A stretch of 64,000 nucleotides of DNA from Rhizobiaceae bacterium (GCA_023953905.1 JAMLJA010000016.1:53051-117050), one strand, 5' to 3'. Shown: positions 45,162 through 54,688, counted from the first letter of the stretch. Made by a program: numbers and translations. The notes: generated by a model from the sequence alone, not told the origin.

Positions 45162-47546
45162 TCAGTTGCGGATCAGCTTCAGGATTTTCGCGGGCGTTAC
45201 CGGCGTTTCGACGATCTCGACGCCGAAGGGTTGAAGCGCGTCGCTGATCGCGTTGCCGAGCGCACCGGGAACGGCGCCAATACATCCCTCACCCATCGCT
45301 CGGGCGCCAAGTGGCGTGTTGGGGCAGTATGTACCTGCGTCGTGATAAACGTCGATTGCCGGTACGTCAGCGGCTGAGGCCATCTTGTAATTTGAAAGCG
45401 TCGTCGAAAATTGCTGGCCATTCTCGTCGTAAACATATTCCTCGAAGAGGAAATTAGAAATGCCCTGGATCACTCCGCCTTCAATCTGCCCAACCAGAAT
45501 CTGCGGATTGAGGACCACCCCGGCATCGTCCGACGTGATGTATTTGAGGATCTTGATCCGGCCTGTTTTCGAGCAAACTTCCACGAATGCACCGTGCGCG
45601 CTGAAGGACACCATGCCGAAATCGTTCTCGAAAACCGCCTTCTGTTCCAGCGAACCCGTTTCACCCGGTGGTAGATCGATTGAGTTGACAATGATCCGGT
45701 AGGCAAGTTCAGCGAAGCCGCTTCGCAAATTGTCGCTTCGTCTGTGGCGTATCTGGCGGTCCGAGAACTCGTAATCCCCGTAGTCCGGATCCGCCTTGTG
45801 ATCATGCGCGAATACACGGATCATCTTTTGCCGAAGCTCTCGACATGCCACCGCCACGGACGACATCACTAGTGAGGCGCCCCGAGCCGCAACCGTGCCG
45901 GTCGAATAGGGCGTACTTTGCGTGTCACCGTGGATCACCGTGACATCTTCGGGCGACACGCCAAGCTCGCTTGACACTATCTGGGCAATGACAGTCTTAT
46001 GACTTTGTCCGTGCGGGGCGTCCCCATAATAGACGGTCACACCACCGCGATGGTCGATCCGAACATCGGTCGCCGCATAGGCGGGCGTACCCGTATTGAC
46101 GATGTAGCGGCGGCTATGCACGCCGGAAGCCTCGGCGCCCACGCCAATTCCAAATCCGATGTATCGACCTTCCTTGCGCGCGGCTTCCTGCTGTTTGCGG
46201 AAGGCAGGCAGATCAGCCAGTTCGATCAGACGGTCATATGTCTTGCAGAAGTCTCCGCTGTCATAGGTGATGCCTGTGGCAAGTTTTGCCGGCAATTCGG
46301 CAATCAGGTTCTTGCGGCGCAGAACGGAGGGCTCCATCCCGATTTTTCGGGACATCATGTCGAGGGCGCGATCCAATGCGAAGCGAGTGGGATAGATGCC
46401 AAGCCCGCGCGCCGGAGACAGAACCGCCTTGTTCGTTACCGCCACCCGCATCTGCACCTCGCAGAAGGGAATATCGAAAGCGTTCGGGAAGCGAGCGGCG
46501 CCAACCAGGGGCATGTTGTACCCCCAATACATGCCTGCGCAGCCGTCGCCTGCATCCGCCATACCCATATCGCGGGCCGCGATGATCTTGCCGTTCTCAT
46601 CGGCCGCCAGTTCCAGATCGTGGATCTGGTCGCGCTCCTGGCCGACCGTCATCAGGTTTTCCTCGCGTGTCTCCAGCCAGCGAATCGGGCGGCGGAGTTT
46701 CCTGGCGAGATATGTGATCAGCATCGGCTCGCGATAGATCGCGGCCTTCACGCCGAACCCGCCGCCCTGATCCACCGGGGCCACGACACGAACCTTCGAA
46801 ACGGGAAGGCTCATGACGTCGGCGAACACGTAGCGATCGACATGCGGGCGCTGGCTGGTGATCCAAACCATCAATCCGTCGGAGTCGTCCCATTCGGCCA
46901 ACACACCCCTGGGCTCCATCGGCGTGACGCCGCAGCGATGGACGCGATATCGCTGCCTGATGACGTGCGGCGCCGTTTCGATCAGCTCGGCGACACGTTT
47001 AACATAGTCCTTGTGTTCGCTCGCGCTTCGATCGCTGTGAAAATCGATATGGAAAATCTGGTTGCTGTCCCAACCGTCATGAACGATCGGCGAGTCGGGA
47101 GAAAGGGCTGCCTCCATGTCGCCGACATAGGGCAGTGGCTCGTAGTCAACATCGATAAGCTCGAGAGCGTCCTCGGCGATATAAGGATCTTCGGCGACGA
47201 CGGCGACCACCGGCTCGCCGTGAAAGATGACCTTGTTGACCGCCAGCGGCCAGAACGTCGGATTGCGGCCGGACAAGCCGGCCGCGCCACTGGGCTGCGG
47301 CAGCGGCAGGAGTTCGTTCTTGATCATCTCTCCGGTTACGACGGCGACGACTCCCGGCAGTTCCTCGGCCTGCCGCGTGTCGATCGACTTGATCTTCGCG
47401 TGCGCGTGGACAGAGCGCAGGAAAAACACGTGCAATTGGCCCGGTCTCTTCAAGTCGGCGAAGTATTTTCCCTTGCCGAGGAGAATCGGAAGATCTTCCA
47501 GTCGCGGCAGAGACGCCCCGATGCCAGTTCCTGTCTGTCCCGTCAT
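45162..47546 (-). CDS. Molybdenum hydroxylase large subunit (xanthine dehydrogenase/CoxL superfamily)
   Basis: 794 residues from the ATG at 47546, overlapping the 2Fe-2S subunit stop (ATGA). Molybdopterin landmarks are QGGGFGVKAAIYREPML near residue 250, GDTQSTPYSTGTVAARGASL and GARAMGEGCIGAVPGALGNAISDAL near 745 with the catalytic Glu. The CoxL AYRCSFR loop is absent and the PYRGAGRPE-like element is replaced by SPARGLGIYPTRFALDRALD, so it is not CO dehydrogenase. It would hydroxylate an N-heterocycle or aldehyde with water as oxygen source. Confidence 0.9.
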   Translation of the reverse strand: MTGQTGTGIGASLPRLEDLPILLGKGKYFADLKRPGQLHVFFLRSVHAHAKIKSIDTRQAEELPGVVAVVTGEMIKNELLPLPQPSGAAGLSGRNPTFWPLAVNKVIFHGEPVVAVVAEDPYIAEDALELIDVDYEPLPYVGDMEAALSPDSPIVHDGWDSNQIFHIDFHSDRSASEHKDYVKRVAELIETAPHVIRQRYRVHRCGVTPMEPRGVLAEWDDSDGLMVWITSQRPHVDRYVFADVMSLPVSKVRVVAPVDQGGGFGVKAAIYREPMLITYLARKLRRPIRWLETREENLMTVGQERDQIHDLELAADENGKIIAARDMGMADAGDGCAGMYWGYNMPLVGAARFPNAFDIPFCEVQMRVAVTNKAVLSPARGLGIYPTRFALDRALDMMSRKIGMEPSVLRRKNLIAELPAKLATGITYDSGDFCKTYDRLIELADLPAFRKQQEAARKEGRYIGFGIGVGAEASGVHSRRYIVNTGTPAYAATDVRIDHRGGVTVYYGDAPHGQSHKTVIAQIVSSELGVSPEDVTVIHGDTQSTPYSTGTVAARGASLVMSSVAVACRELRQKMIRVFAHDHKADPDYGDYEFSDRQIRHRRSDNLRSGFAELAYRIIVNSIDLPPGETGSLEQKAVFENDFGMVSFSAHGAFVEVCSKTGRIKILKYITSDDAGVVLNPQILVGQIEGGVIQGISNFLFEEYVYDENGQQFSTTLSNYKMASAADVPAIDVYHDAGTYCPNTPLGARAMGEGCIGAVPGALGNAISDALQPFGVEIVETPVTPAKILKLIRN

Positions 47547-48037
47547 GTGTCGGCGCTCCTCCAAACCGATGCGCTGCGCTTGGCCGCAGCGGAAATCGCC
47601 TTGACGATGTTCGTGTAGCCCGTGCATCGGCAGATGTTGCCGACGAGGGCGCGGCGAATTTCGTCGTCGTCAGCGTCCGGTCTTTCCTTGATGAACTCCG
47701 CCGCGTTCATCAGCATCCCGCTTGTGCAGTAGCCGCACTGAAGCGCGTGATGACGGTGAAACTCCTCCTGAAGCACATGGAGAGCGTCCTCACGGCCCAG
47801 GCCCTCCACAGTTGTTAAGTCCTTGCCGTCGCACTGTACGGCGAGAAGCAGACACGATTTCACCGCCTCCCCGTCGAGATGGATGGTGCATGCACCGCAT
47901 TGCCCTTCGAAGGTGCATCCCACATGGGTGCCGGTCAGCCCTGCCACGTCGCGGATGAAATCGACCAACAGCATTCTGATCGGGATGTTGCCGCGATGCT
48001 CGACGCCGTTGATCGTGATGGTCACATCTCTTTTCAT
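47543..48037 (-). CDS. Molybdenum hydroxylase small subunit (two 2Fe-2S clusters)
   Basis: 164 residues: plant-type ferredoxin ligands in GCTFEGQCGACTIHLDGEAVKSC (residues about 40-62) and the second cluster in CGYCTSGML...GNICRCTGY (about 101-138). It passes electrons from Mo to FAD. Overlaps both neighbouring subunit genes by ATGA junctions, typical of the heterotrimer operon in medium-FAD, small-FeS, large-Mo order. Confidence 0.93.
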   Translation of the reverse strand: MKRDVTITINGVEHRGNIPIRMLLVDFIRDVAGLTGTHVGCTFEGQCGACTIHLDGEAVKSCLLLAVQCDGKDLTTVEGLGREDALHVLQEEFHRHHALQCGYCTSGMLMNAAEFIKERPDADDDEIRRALVGNICRCTGYTNIVKAISAAAKRSASVWRSADT

Positions 48038-48924
48038 TGCCCGCCTCCCGCGGCCGCAGCACGTTCAAACGCTGTCACAATCGATTTCAGACCGACGGAG
48101 CGGATCAGTTGGCGGCGAAACTCTTCGTCACCTGTGACGTCATCAAGAATCTCCGCCTCCTCTGCCGCGATCGAGATCGCGCCTTCATGGCTCTTGGCGT
48201 CGTCATAGGCGACGCCCACCAGCGCCTCTTCTGCACGCTCGAAACGTACCGGCCCCGTTTCGAGCCCGCCGACGGATATGCGAGCGGACTTGCAGATGTT
48301 GCCTTCATCCAGCGATACGGATGCGCACACCCCTATAACCGGCAACCCGTCCGTCAGCAGGCTCCACTTGCCATAGGCGCTGCCGTGACGACCTTCCAGC
48401 TGGGGGAAGAAAATGGAGATGAGGAGTTCGTCTTCCTGGCGGTCCGTCTCCATCGGCTCGCCCAGGAAATCGTCAATTCCAACCTCCCGTCGACCCCTGG
48501 ATTCCGATCCGAGGGTAAGCCGCGGGTCGAGCGCCAGCGTGACTGTCGGCATACAAGCAGACACGAAATTCCAGCAAAGGCTGCCGCCGATCGTGCCTCT
48601 GTTCCTGACCTGCCTGTCGCCGACATGGGACGCCGCGTCGCGCAGCGCGCCTAGGCGACCGTCAAGGCCGGCGTTTCCGGCGATGTCGCGATACCTGACC
48701 ATCGCGCCGATGGTGACGCCCTGAGCCGTTTCAAGCGTCCGCAGCTCCTGAACATTCTGCAGGTCGATGAGGGTTTGCGGTTGAATGATGCGCGACTTGA
48801 TCGCCTGCATAAGGCTCTGTCCGCCGGCAATGAAATGAGCGTCGTCGCCGAACTTGGCGATCGCCGCCATTGCGCCGTCGAGGCTGTCTGGCGCTTCGTA
48901 GTTCTGGATTGCGCTTGGATACAT
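48034..48924 (-). CDS. Molybdenum hydroxylase medium subunit (FAD-binding)
   Basis: 296 residues of the CoxM/xanthine dehydrogenase FAD-subunit family: FIAGGQSLMQAIKSR (FAD phosphate loop, residues about 32-46), RNRGTIGGSLCWN near 110 and a C-terminal CO dehydrogenase flavoprotein domain. First gene of the hydroxylase operon, 59 bp after the tetR-like stop on the same strand. Confidence 0.92.
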   Translation of the reverse strand: MYPSAIQNYEAPDSLDGAMAAIAKFGDDAHFIAGGQSLMQAIKSRIIQPQTLIDLQNVQELRTLETAQGVTIGAMVRYRDIAGNAGLDGRLGALRDAASHVGDRQVRNRGTIGGSLCWNFVSACMPTVTLALDPRLTLGSESRGRREVGIDDFLGEPMETDRQEDELLISIFFPQLEGRHGSAYGKWSLLTDGLPVIGVCASVSLDEGNICKSARISVGGLETGPVRFERAEEALVGVAYDDAKSHEGAISIAAEEAEILDDVTGDEEFRRQLIRSVGLKSIVTAFERAAAAGGGQ

Positions 48925-48983
48925 CGGCCTTCCCTTGCTTGGCGAAGTTAAGCGCCTCGTGGCGCCCCTTGCCTTGCTGTGTT

Positions 48984-49667
48984 CTATTTGGCTCTGAAGC
49001 CGGCGGCGGTGAAGGAAACGATACTCTGAATGAAGTCTTCGCCCCCGTTGTCGGTCGCCACCTGAAGCACTCCGTTGACATGCCGTGTCTCGGCCAACGA
49101 ATACGTCATCGCGCCGTACAGAAAGATCGACCTGCGTGCGAACTCCGCCTCCGACAGTTCAGGACAGGCCCGCCGGAACGCGAAAAGAAATTCGCCGGCC
49201 GTCTCGTTGTAGAATTCCCGAACGACGGCTCTGACATCCGGCGTGGAATCCACCGCCGTGCGGCCATACAGGCGACTGAAGTTCCGCGTCCCCTGCCCCT
49301 TCCCGAACGCCTCAATGAGCGGACGCAGAAAGCAGTCGAGAAGCTTCTCAATACTTGGGATGCCGTCTCCGATTTCGGCGAGATAGGCCTGGAGGGCGGT
49401 GCGTCTCTTCTTGTTAACCGCGGACATTCGTCGTTCGTAGATGCCGCGCAGCAAGCTCGCTTTCGAGCCGAAATGGTAGGAAATGCTGGCAATGTTGGTC
49501 TGGGTTTCTTTCGCGAGCTTGCGAAGCGTCGTCGACGAATAGCCGATCTCGGCCATCATTTTTTCCGCCGCATCCAGAATGGCAGCGCGCGTCGCCAAGC
49601 CGTTGCTGCGCTGCTTTAGCGCCGTATGGCCGAGTTCGCTCTCCACGCTCGGGGTCGGTTTTGCCAT
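48984..49667 (-). CDS. TetR family transcriptional regulator
   Basis: 227 residues. The N-terminal helix-turn-helix is clear (ATRAAILDAAEKMMAEIGYSSTTLRKLAKETQTNIASISYHFGSKASLL, residues about 25-72), followed by a helical ligand domain. It precedes the hydroxylase genes on the same strand and is divergent from the coxG-like gene, with a 28-bp palindrome between them. It probably represses both directions until the substrate or product binds. Confidence 0.9.
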   Translation of the reverse strand: MAKPTPSVESELGHTALKQRSNGLATRAAILDAAEKMMAEIGYSSTTLRKLAKETQTNIASISYHFGSKASLLRGIYERRMSAVNKKRRTALQAYLAEIGDGIPSIEKLLDCFLRPLIEAFGKGQGTRNFSRLYGRTAVDSTPDVRAVVREFYNETAGEFLFAFRRACPELSEAEFARRSIFLYGAMTYSLAETRHVNGVLQVATDNGGEDFIQSIVSFTAAGFRAK

Positions 49668-49704
49668 TGGATTCTCCCCACGGATGACGCCTACGCAACG
49701 TGAG

Positions 49705-49732
49705 TTATTTTGTCAATCGCTTGACAAAATAA
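49705..49732. promoter_or_regulatory. 28-bp perfect palindrome, TetR operator candidate
   Basis: Left half TTATTTTGTCAA and right half TTGACAAAATAA are exact inverted repeats around TCGC. The right half itself contains TTGACA and the left half its complement, so the operator coincides with the -35 elements of promoters reading both ways. Confidence 0.75.
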
Positions 49733-49868
49733 AGCGCCCCGATTAGCTCGCGGAACATGGTCGAGAACGCGCCATTCGATGAACGTTGCATGGTGGGCGC
49801 GGACAGGTGCGTGATGATGCATCTCCCGTAGGAAAGGCGATCGCCGTCCGTGGGAAGACAGGACGATA

Positions 49869-50336
49869 ATGGCTATCCACTTTTCTGATTCTGCGAGAAT
49901 TCCGGCGCCGCGCTCCAGCGTTTGGGAGATCATCTTCGATCAAGACGCATTGCGCGCCTGCATCCCCGGCTGCGAATCTCTGGAACAGGTCGGAAAGAAT
50001 GAATTTGAAGCGACCGTGGTCGCCAAGGTCGGCCCGATCAAAGCCCGCTTCAAAGGCGGCGTCTCGATCGAAAACGCCGAACAGCCGTTTTCCTGCATCC
50101 TGCACGGCCAGGGCAGTGGAGGTGTCGCTGGCCAAGCTTCGGGTCAGGTCAACCTGCGTCTTGATGAGGCAGGCGAGAACGAGACACAGCTAAGGTATGA
50201 AATCGACGCACAGATTGGCGGAAAGATCGCGCAGCTCGGAAATCGCCTCGTTGTGGGCACAGTCAAGAAAATTGCCGCTCAGTTCTTCTCCAACATGGAA
50301 GAATACGTGAAACGCCAAATTTGGGCCGCGTCCTAG
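49869..50336 (+). CDS. CoxG-like SRPBCC protein
   Basis: 155 residues: IPAPRSSVWEIIFDQDALRACIPGCESLEQVGKNEFEATVVAKVGPIKARFKG is the N-terminal half of the CO dehydrogenase subunit G (CoxG) family, ending in a C-terminal helix. CoxG-type proteins bind hydrophobic ligands and assist maturation or membrane attachment of molybdenum hydroxylases. It is divergent from the tetR gene and shares its operator, so it should be coregulated with the hydroxylase. Confidence 0.88.
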   Translation: MAIHFSDSARIPAPRSSVWEIIFDQDALRACIPGCESLEQVGKNEFEATVVAKVGPIKARFKGGVSIENAEQPFSCILHGQGSGGVAGQASGQVNLRLDEAGENETQLRYEIDAQIGGKIAQLGNRLVVGTVKKIAAQFFSNMEEYVKRQIWAAS

Positions 50337-50417
50337 CCGCGCGTTCTGATGGTTGCGGCGAAATGATCTGAAGCAGTGTTCATTTTGGAAGACTGCCGAT
50401 ATCCCGCCAACACCCGA

Positions 50418-51914
50418 TTACGAAGCGCGGCGCCAAGCCTTCGGCCCAGAAATGTGGATGGATTCGCCGCGCGTATCGACGGCGACGGTTACCGGCATGT
50501 CCTCCACCCGCAGGCGGTAGATCGCCTCCATACCGAGATCCCGCCACGCCACCGGTTCGGCCTCGCGGATGGCCTTTGAAACGAGAAAGGCCGCACCCCC
50601 CACCGCGATCATGTAGACAGCGCCGTGATCCGCGATAGCGCTGATAGCCTCGGGCCCGCGTTCAGCCTTGCCGATCATGACCTTCAGGCCAGTTTGCGAC
50701 AGAACCTGCCGCGTGAACTTGTCCATGCGTGTGGAGGTTGTTGGGCCCGCCGGTCCGATCACCTCATCGCCCACCGGATCGACTGGCCCGACATAATAAA
50801 TCGCCCGGCCGTGCAGGTCGACCGGCAAAGACTCGCCTCGGTCGAGCGCGTCGACCATCCGCTTGTGCGCCGCGTCCCGCCCCGTGAAGAGCGTGCCCGA
50901 AAGCAGCAGCGTCTCTCCCGGCACGAGGGAGGCGAGTGTCTCGTCGTCCAATGCATCGAGATCGAGCCGACGCGCACCATGCGTCGCCATGTCGATCGAA
51001 ACTTCGGGCCAAAGCGACAGATCGGGCGGAACGAAGTGCGCAGCGCCACTGCCATCGAGCGAAAAATGCACATGCCGCGTGGCCGCGCAATTGGGAATCA
51101 GCGCGACGGGCAAGGAAGCCGCATGGGTCGGAAAATGCCGGATCTTGACGTCGAGCACGGTCGTCAGTCCGCCCAACCCCTGCGCCCCAATGCCCAGCGC
51201 ATTGATCCTTTCATATATTTCGAGCCGCAGTTCCTCGACGCGGTTTTGCGGTCCTCGGTCGATCAGCTCGAAGATGTCGATCTCGTCGTTCAGCGCCTGT
51301 TTCGCCATCGCCATGGCCTTGTCCACGCTGCCGCCGACCCCTAGGCCGATCATGCCCGGCGGACACCAGCCCGCCCCAAGCGTTTCCACTGTCTGCACGA
51401 CCCAGTCGGCGACAGAAGCGGAGGGGTTGAGCACGGCAAAGCGGGTCTTGTTCTCTGATCCGCCACCCTTGGCGGAGACGTCAACCTCGACGCGATCACC
51501 CGCCACCATCTCCACGTGGATCATCGCCGGCGTGTTGTCGCCGGTGTTTTTCCGTGCACCCAGCGGGTCTTGTACCACAGACGCCCGCAAGGGATTGGCA
51601 TCGAGCCGGTAGGCTCGCCTTACAGCGTCGTCGACGATCGCCTGCAGCGGCCGCTTCCAGCCCAGCCGCGCCTCCACCCCGATCCGCACAAATACGTTGG
51701 CCGCGCCCGTGTCCTGACAGATTGGCCTGCGTCCCAGCGCACACATGCGGGAGTTGGCGAGAATCTGCGCGATGGCGTTTTTCGCCCCCGCATTCTCTTC
51801 GCGTGCATAGGCCTGCGCCATGGCGCGGATGAAATCCGGCGGATGATAGCAGGCAACGAATTGCAGGGCGTCGGCGATGCTGTCGACAAGATGGTCTTCG
51901 GAGATTTCAGGCAT
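50418..51914 (-). CDS. Class I (4Fe-4S) fumarate hydratase-type hydro-lyase, single chain
   Basis: 498 residues from the ATG at 51914. The N-terminal alpha part has the cluster cysteines in CQDTGAA (near residue 65), GWCPPGMIGLGVGG (near 187) and a third in PNCAATRHVH (near 278). The C-terminal beta part has LLLSGTLFTGRDAAHKR and GPAGPTTSTRMDKF. It hydrates fumarate, or in some homologues related dicarboxylates such as mesaconate. It could process the C4 diacid from the pyridine pathway. It follows the acyl-CoA ligase by 69 bp. Confidence 0.88.
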   Translation of the reverse strand: MPEISEDHLVDSIADALQFVACYHPPDFIRAMAQAYAREENAGAKNAIAQILANSRMCALGRRPICQDTGAANVFVRIGVEARLGWKRPLQAIVDDAVRRAYRLDANPLRASVVQDPLGARKNTGDNTPAMIHVEMVAGDRVEVDVSAKGGGSENKTRFAVLNPSASVADWVVQTVETLGAGWCPPGMIGLGVGGSVDKAMAMAKQALNDEIDIFELIDRGPQNRVEELRLEIYERINALGIGAQGLGGLTTVLDVKIRHFPTHAASLPVALIPNCAATRHVHFSLDGSGAAHFVPPDLSLWPEVSIDMATHGARRLDLDALDDETLASLVPGETLLLSGTLFTGRDAAHKRMVDALDRGESLPVDLHGRAIYYVGPVDPVGDEVIGPAGPTTSTRMDKFTRQVLSQTGLKVMIGKAERGPEAISAIADHGAVYMIAVGGAAFLVSKAIREAEPVAWRDLGMEAIYRLRVEDMPVTVAVDTRGESIHISGPKAWRRAS

Positions 51915-51983
51915 GGTGCCCAATCCTGCTTCTTCAGCTCCGTGAAGCTGGCAAAATCGCCCGGATTCCGCCAGACGCCACGT

Positions 51984-53519
51984 CTAACTGCTATCACGCT
52001 CACGCAAGCTATCGCGCAAATCCGTTTTCAGCACCTTTCCATAAGCGTTCTTTGGAAGGTCATCGACGTAGACATATTTCTTGGGCCGTTTGAAGCGCGC
52101 GATATTGTCGATGCAGTGAGCGTCAAGCATTGCGTCGTCGGAGGTCGCGCCGGATTCGAGCACGACAAACGCAACCACGTTCTCCCCCCATTCAGCGTCC
52201 GGTTCGCCCACAACGGAAACTTGCGCCACGGAAGGATGCGCGAGTAGGACCTCTTCGACTTCCCTGGGATAGATATTGGTGCCGCCGGAGATGATCGTGT
52301 CTTTCGAACGGTCGTGCAGCGTCAGGAACCCGTCATTGTCCATCGCGCCCATGTCGCCGGTGCGCAGCCATCCGTCGACGATCGTTTCGGCACTCGCCTC
52401 GGGGTTCATCCAGTAACCGCTCATGACAGAAGACCCTCTGACGGCGACCTCTCCGACCTCTCCGGACGCAAGTTCCCTGTTTTTGGCATCCACAATCCGT
52501 ACCTCGGTAGAGGAAAAGGGAAAACCCACCGAGGCAAGCCGGTTCTTCCATCGCGCATGGACGCGATCCGCGACAAAAGCCTTCGGCAGACAAGTGATCG
52601 TCATCGGACTTTCGCCCTGCCCGTAGATTTGGGCGAAACGCGAACCCATGACATCCACCGCTTCCACGATGTCAGCGACATACATCGGCCCACCACCATA
52701 GACGATGGTTCGGATTCCAGACCCGTCATAACCGACCGCTTTCGCTTCCGATACGAGCCGACGGACCATGGTCGGGGCCGCGAACAGACAGACATTTCCC
52801 GTGGTACCGGCCAGCTCGATAAGCTCGGAGGCCTCGAACCCCGCGGAGCCTGGCACGACGTGCCGAGCCCCCTTGATGACGAACATGAAATTGTAGAGCC
52901 CCGCCCCATGCGACATCGGAGCGGCATAGACCTTTGTATCCGAGGCGTGGACCTCGTCCACGTCAGCGAGATAGCCTTGAACCATCGCCATGATGTTTGC
53001 ATTGGTGATCATGACGCCCTTGGGCCGGCCCGTCGTACCGGATGTATAGAAAAGCCATGCCAGGTCATCCGGTCGCCGGTGCACCGGCTGAGGCATGGGC
53101 GGAGCCTGGTAGAGTTGACGAAAAGCCTCACTCTCGATTTCGATGATCCGGCAACCGCCCTCACCAATCGCCTCACGCAGGGCGGCCGCGGTTTTTTCGC
53201 ATGCGACGACCAGTTTGGCACCGGCATTGGTGGCGATCCAGGCCGCTTCGCGCGGATGCAGCTTGACATTGATCGGCACCACTGCTGCCCCTGCATGCCA
53301 GGCGCCGTAGAGAAGTTCGAGATAGGCGCTGGAGTTGGGCATGAAGATCGCAATGCGGTCACCTTCTTCGATTCCGAACTGATTTCGGAATGCACCCGCC
53401 AGCGCTGCGGCGCGCTCCGCGAATTCCTGATAGGTCGCCGTCTGGCGGGTACCGCTGAAAAGCGCGGGCGAATTGGCGAACAGGTGGCCTGAACGCTGAA
53501 GCCAGAGCGCCGGGTTCAC
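51984..53519 (-). CDS. Acyl-CoA synthetase (AMP-binding, long/medium-chain or aryl acid type)
   Basis: 511 residues if started at the GTG at 53519, which overlaps the thiolase stop as GTGA and has GGTGAG nine bases upstream; a GTG at 53528 is the alternative. A-box LFYTSGTTGRPKGVM near residue 165, YGQGESPMT near 300, GWLRTGDMGAMD near 385 and C-terminal KNAYGKVLKTDLR with the catalytic Lys. It forms a CoA ester that the adjacent thiolase-like enzyme could cleave. Substrate unknown. Confidence 0.88.
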   Translation of the reverse strand: MNPALWLQRSGHLFANSPALFSGTRQTATYQEFAERAAALAGAFRNQFGIEEGDRIAIFMPNSSAYLELLYGAWHAGAAVVPINVKLHPREAAWIATNAGAKLVVACEKTAAALREAIGEGGCRIIEIESEAFRQLYQAPPMPQPVHRRPDDLAWLFYTSGTTGRPKGVMITNANIMAMVQGYLADVDEVHASDTKVYAAPMSHGAGLYNFMFVIKGARHVVPGSAGFEASELIELAGTTGNVCLFAAPTMVRRLVSEAKAVGYDGSGIRTIVYGGGPMYVADIVEAVDVMGSRFAQIYGQGESPMTITCLPKAFVADRVHARWKNRLASVGFPFSSTEVRIVDAKNRELASGEVGEVAVRGSSVMSGYWMNPEASAETIVDGWLRTGDMGAMDNDGFLTLHDRSKDTIISGGTNIYPREVEEVLLAHPSVAQVSVVGEPDAEWGENVVAFVVLESGATSDDAMLDAHCIDNIARFKRPKKYVYVDDLPKNAYGKVLKTDLRDSLRERDSS

Positions 53520-54688
53520 GATGCGCACCTCACCAGTTCGAGGATGGAACAGTAGTTTGCCACGCCCGACCCGCCCATATTGAAGACGCAGCCGAGCGAA
53601 GCGCCCTGCTTCTGCATCGCGCCAGCCTGGTTTGTCAGTTGCCGCGCCGCCATGACATGCATCGACACGCCGGTTGCGCCGACCGGGTGACCTTTCGCTT
53701 TCAGCCCGCCGGACAGGTTTACCGGAAGAAGTCCGTCCGCCATGACAATTCCCTCCTCGATCGCCGTTCGCCCCTGCCCTTGCGGAGCCAGTCCCATGGC
53801 CTCGTAGATCAGCAGCTCGGCGATGGTAAAGCAGTCATGGACTTCGGCGAAGTCCAGATTTCCGACTTCAATCCCGGCGGCTGCGAAGGCGTTATGGAAT
53901 GCTTTTCTGGGACCTTCGAATGCCAGCAGATCGCGGCGGGACATTGGCAGAAAGTCGTTGACCTGAACGGCGGAACGGAAAGCGACAGCGTTCTTGAAGC
54001 CGGAAGAGAGATCGTCGCTGACTATGACCACCGCCGACGCACCGTCGCTGATCAGCGAGCAGTCCGACATCCGAAGCGGCGCGGCGATCACGGGATTTTT
54101 GTCGCCAATCGTGTTGCAGAAATCCACGTTGAGCGCTTTCTGCATGTGCGCCAGCGGATTATTCGTCGCATTTGCGTGGTTCTTGGCTGCAATTTTGGCA
54201 AGCGTGAGGGATTGATCCCCATAGGCCTGGAAATAGGCTTGGGCGAAGCGGGCAAAGACGGACGGGAAGGAAACGCCTTGCTCCTCTTTCTGATAGGCGG
54301 CGCCGGATAGCGCCTTGGTGACACCCTTGGTGTCGTTGGACGTCATCTTTTCCGCGCCGATGACCAGAACGGTTCTGGCGCTCCCCGCAGCGATAGCATC
54401 GCGGCCGGCATAAAGGGCAGCGGAACCGGATGCACAAGCGTTCTCCAACCTCGTCGCAGGTTTGAATCGCAACCCGTCGTCGAGATTGAGTACCAGCGAG
54501 GACGGAAATCCATCGGCAACCATTCCCGCATTGAAGTGGCCTAGAAATATCGCGTCGATATCGGAGGCTTGAATGCCCGCGTGATCTATGGCCTCTTCGG
54601 CGGCCTCGATAATCAGATCCTCAAGCGACTTGTCTTCAAGCCGGCCAAATTTCGTGTGCCCCCAACCCACAATATGCGTATGCGCCAA
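53516..54688 (-). CDS. Thiolase-family acetyl-CoA acetyltransferase (SCP-x type)
   Basis: 390 residues: nucleophilic Cys in RLENACASGSAAL near residue 88, EVHDCFTIAE near 290 and GHPVGATGVSMH near 340. The C-terminal second Cys region is GCVFNMGGSGVANY. This is the SCP-x/thiolase-like branch seen in beta-oxidation of branched or aromatic side chains. It heads the operon with the acyl-CoA ligase and fumarase and is divergent from a PAS-LuxR regulator. Confidence 0.88.
   Translation of the reverse strand: MAHTHIVGWGHTKFGRLEDKSLEDLIIEAAEEAIDHAGIQASDIDAIFLGHFNAGMVADGFPSSLVLNLDDGLRFKPATRLENACASGSAALYAGRDAIAAGSARTVLVIGAEKMTSNDTKGVTKALSGAAYQKEEQGVSFPSVFARFAQAYFQAYGDQSLTLAKIAAKNHANATNNPLAHMQKALNVDFCNTIGDKNPVIAAPLRMSDCSLISDGASAVVIVSDDLSSGFKNAVAFRSAVQVNDFLPMSRRDLLAFEGPRKAFHNAFAAAGIEVGNLDFAEVHDCFTIAELLIYEAMGLAPQGQGRTAIEEGIVMADGLLPVNLSGGLKAKGHPVGATGVSMHVMAARQLTNQAGAMQKQGASLGCVFNMGGSGVANYCSILELVRCAS

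Noticed and set aside
45999..47618. 539-codon open frame on the plus strand
   Set aside because: It lies entirely antisense to the molybdenum hydroxylase large subunit, has no family motifs and reflects the high-GC antisense open-frame effect.
45162..48924. Carbon monoxide dehydrogenase (coxMSL)
   Set aside because: Subunit order and CoxG suggested it, but the large subunit lacks the AYRCSFR active-site loop, so only the general molybdenum hydroxylase call is kept.
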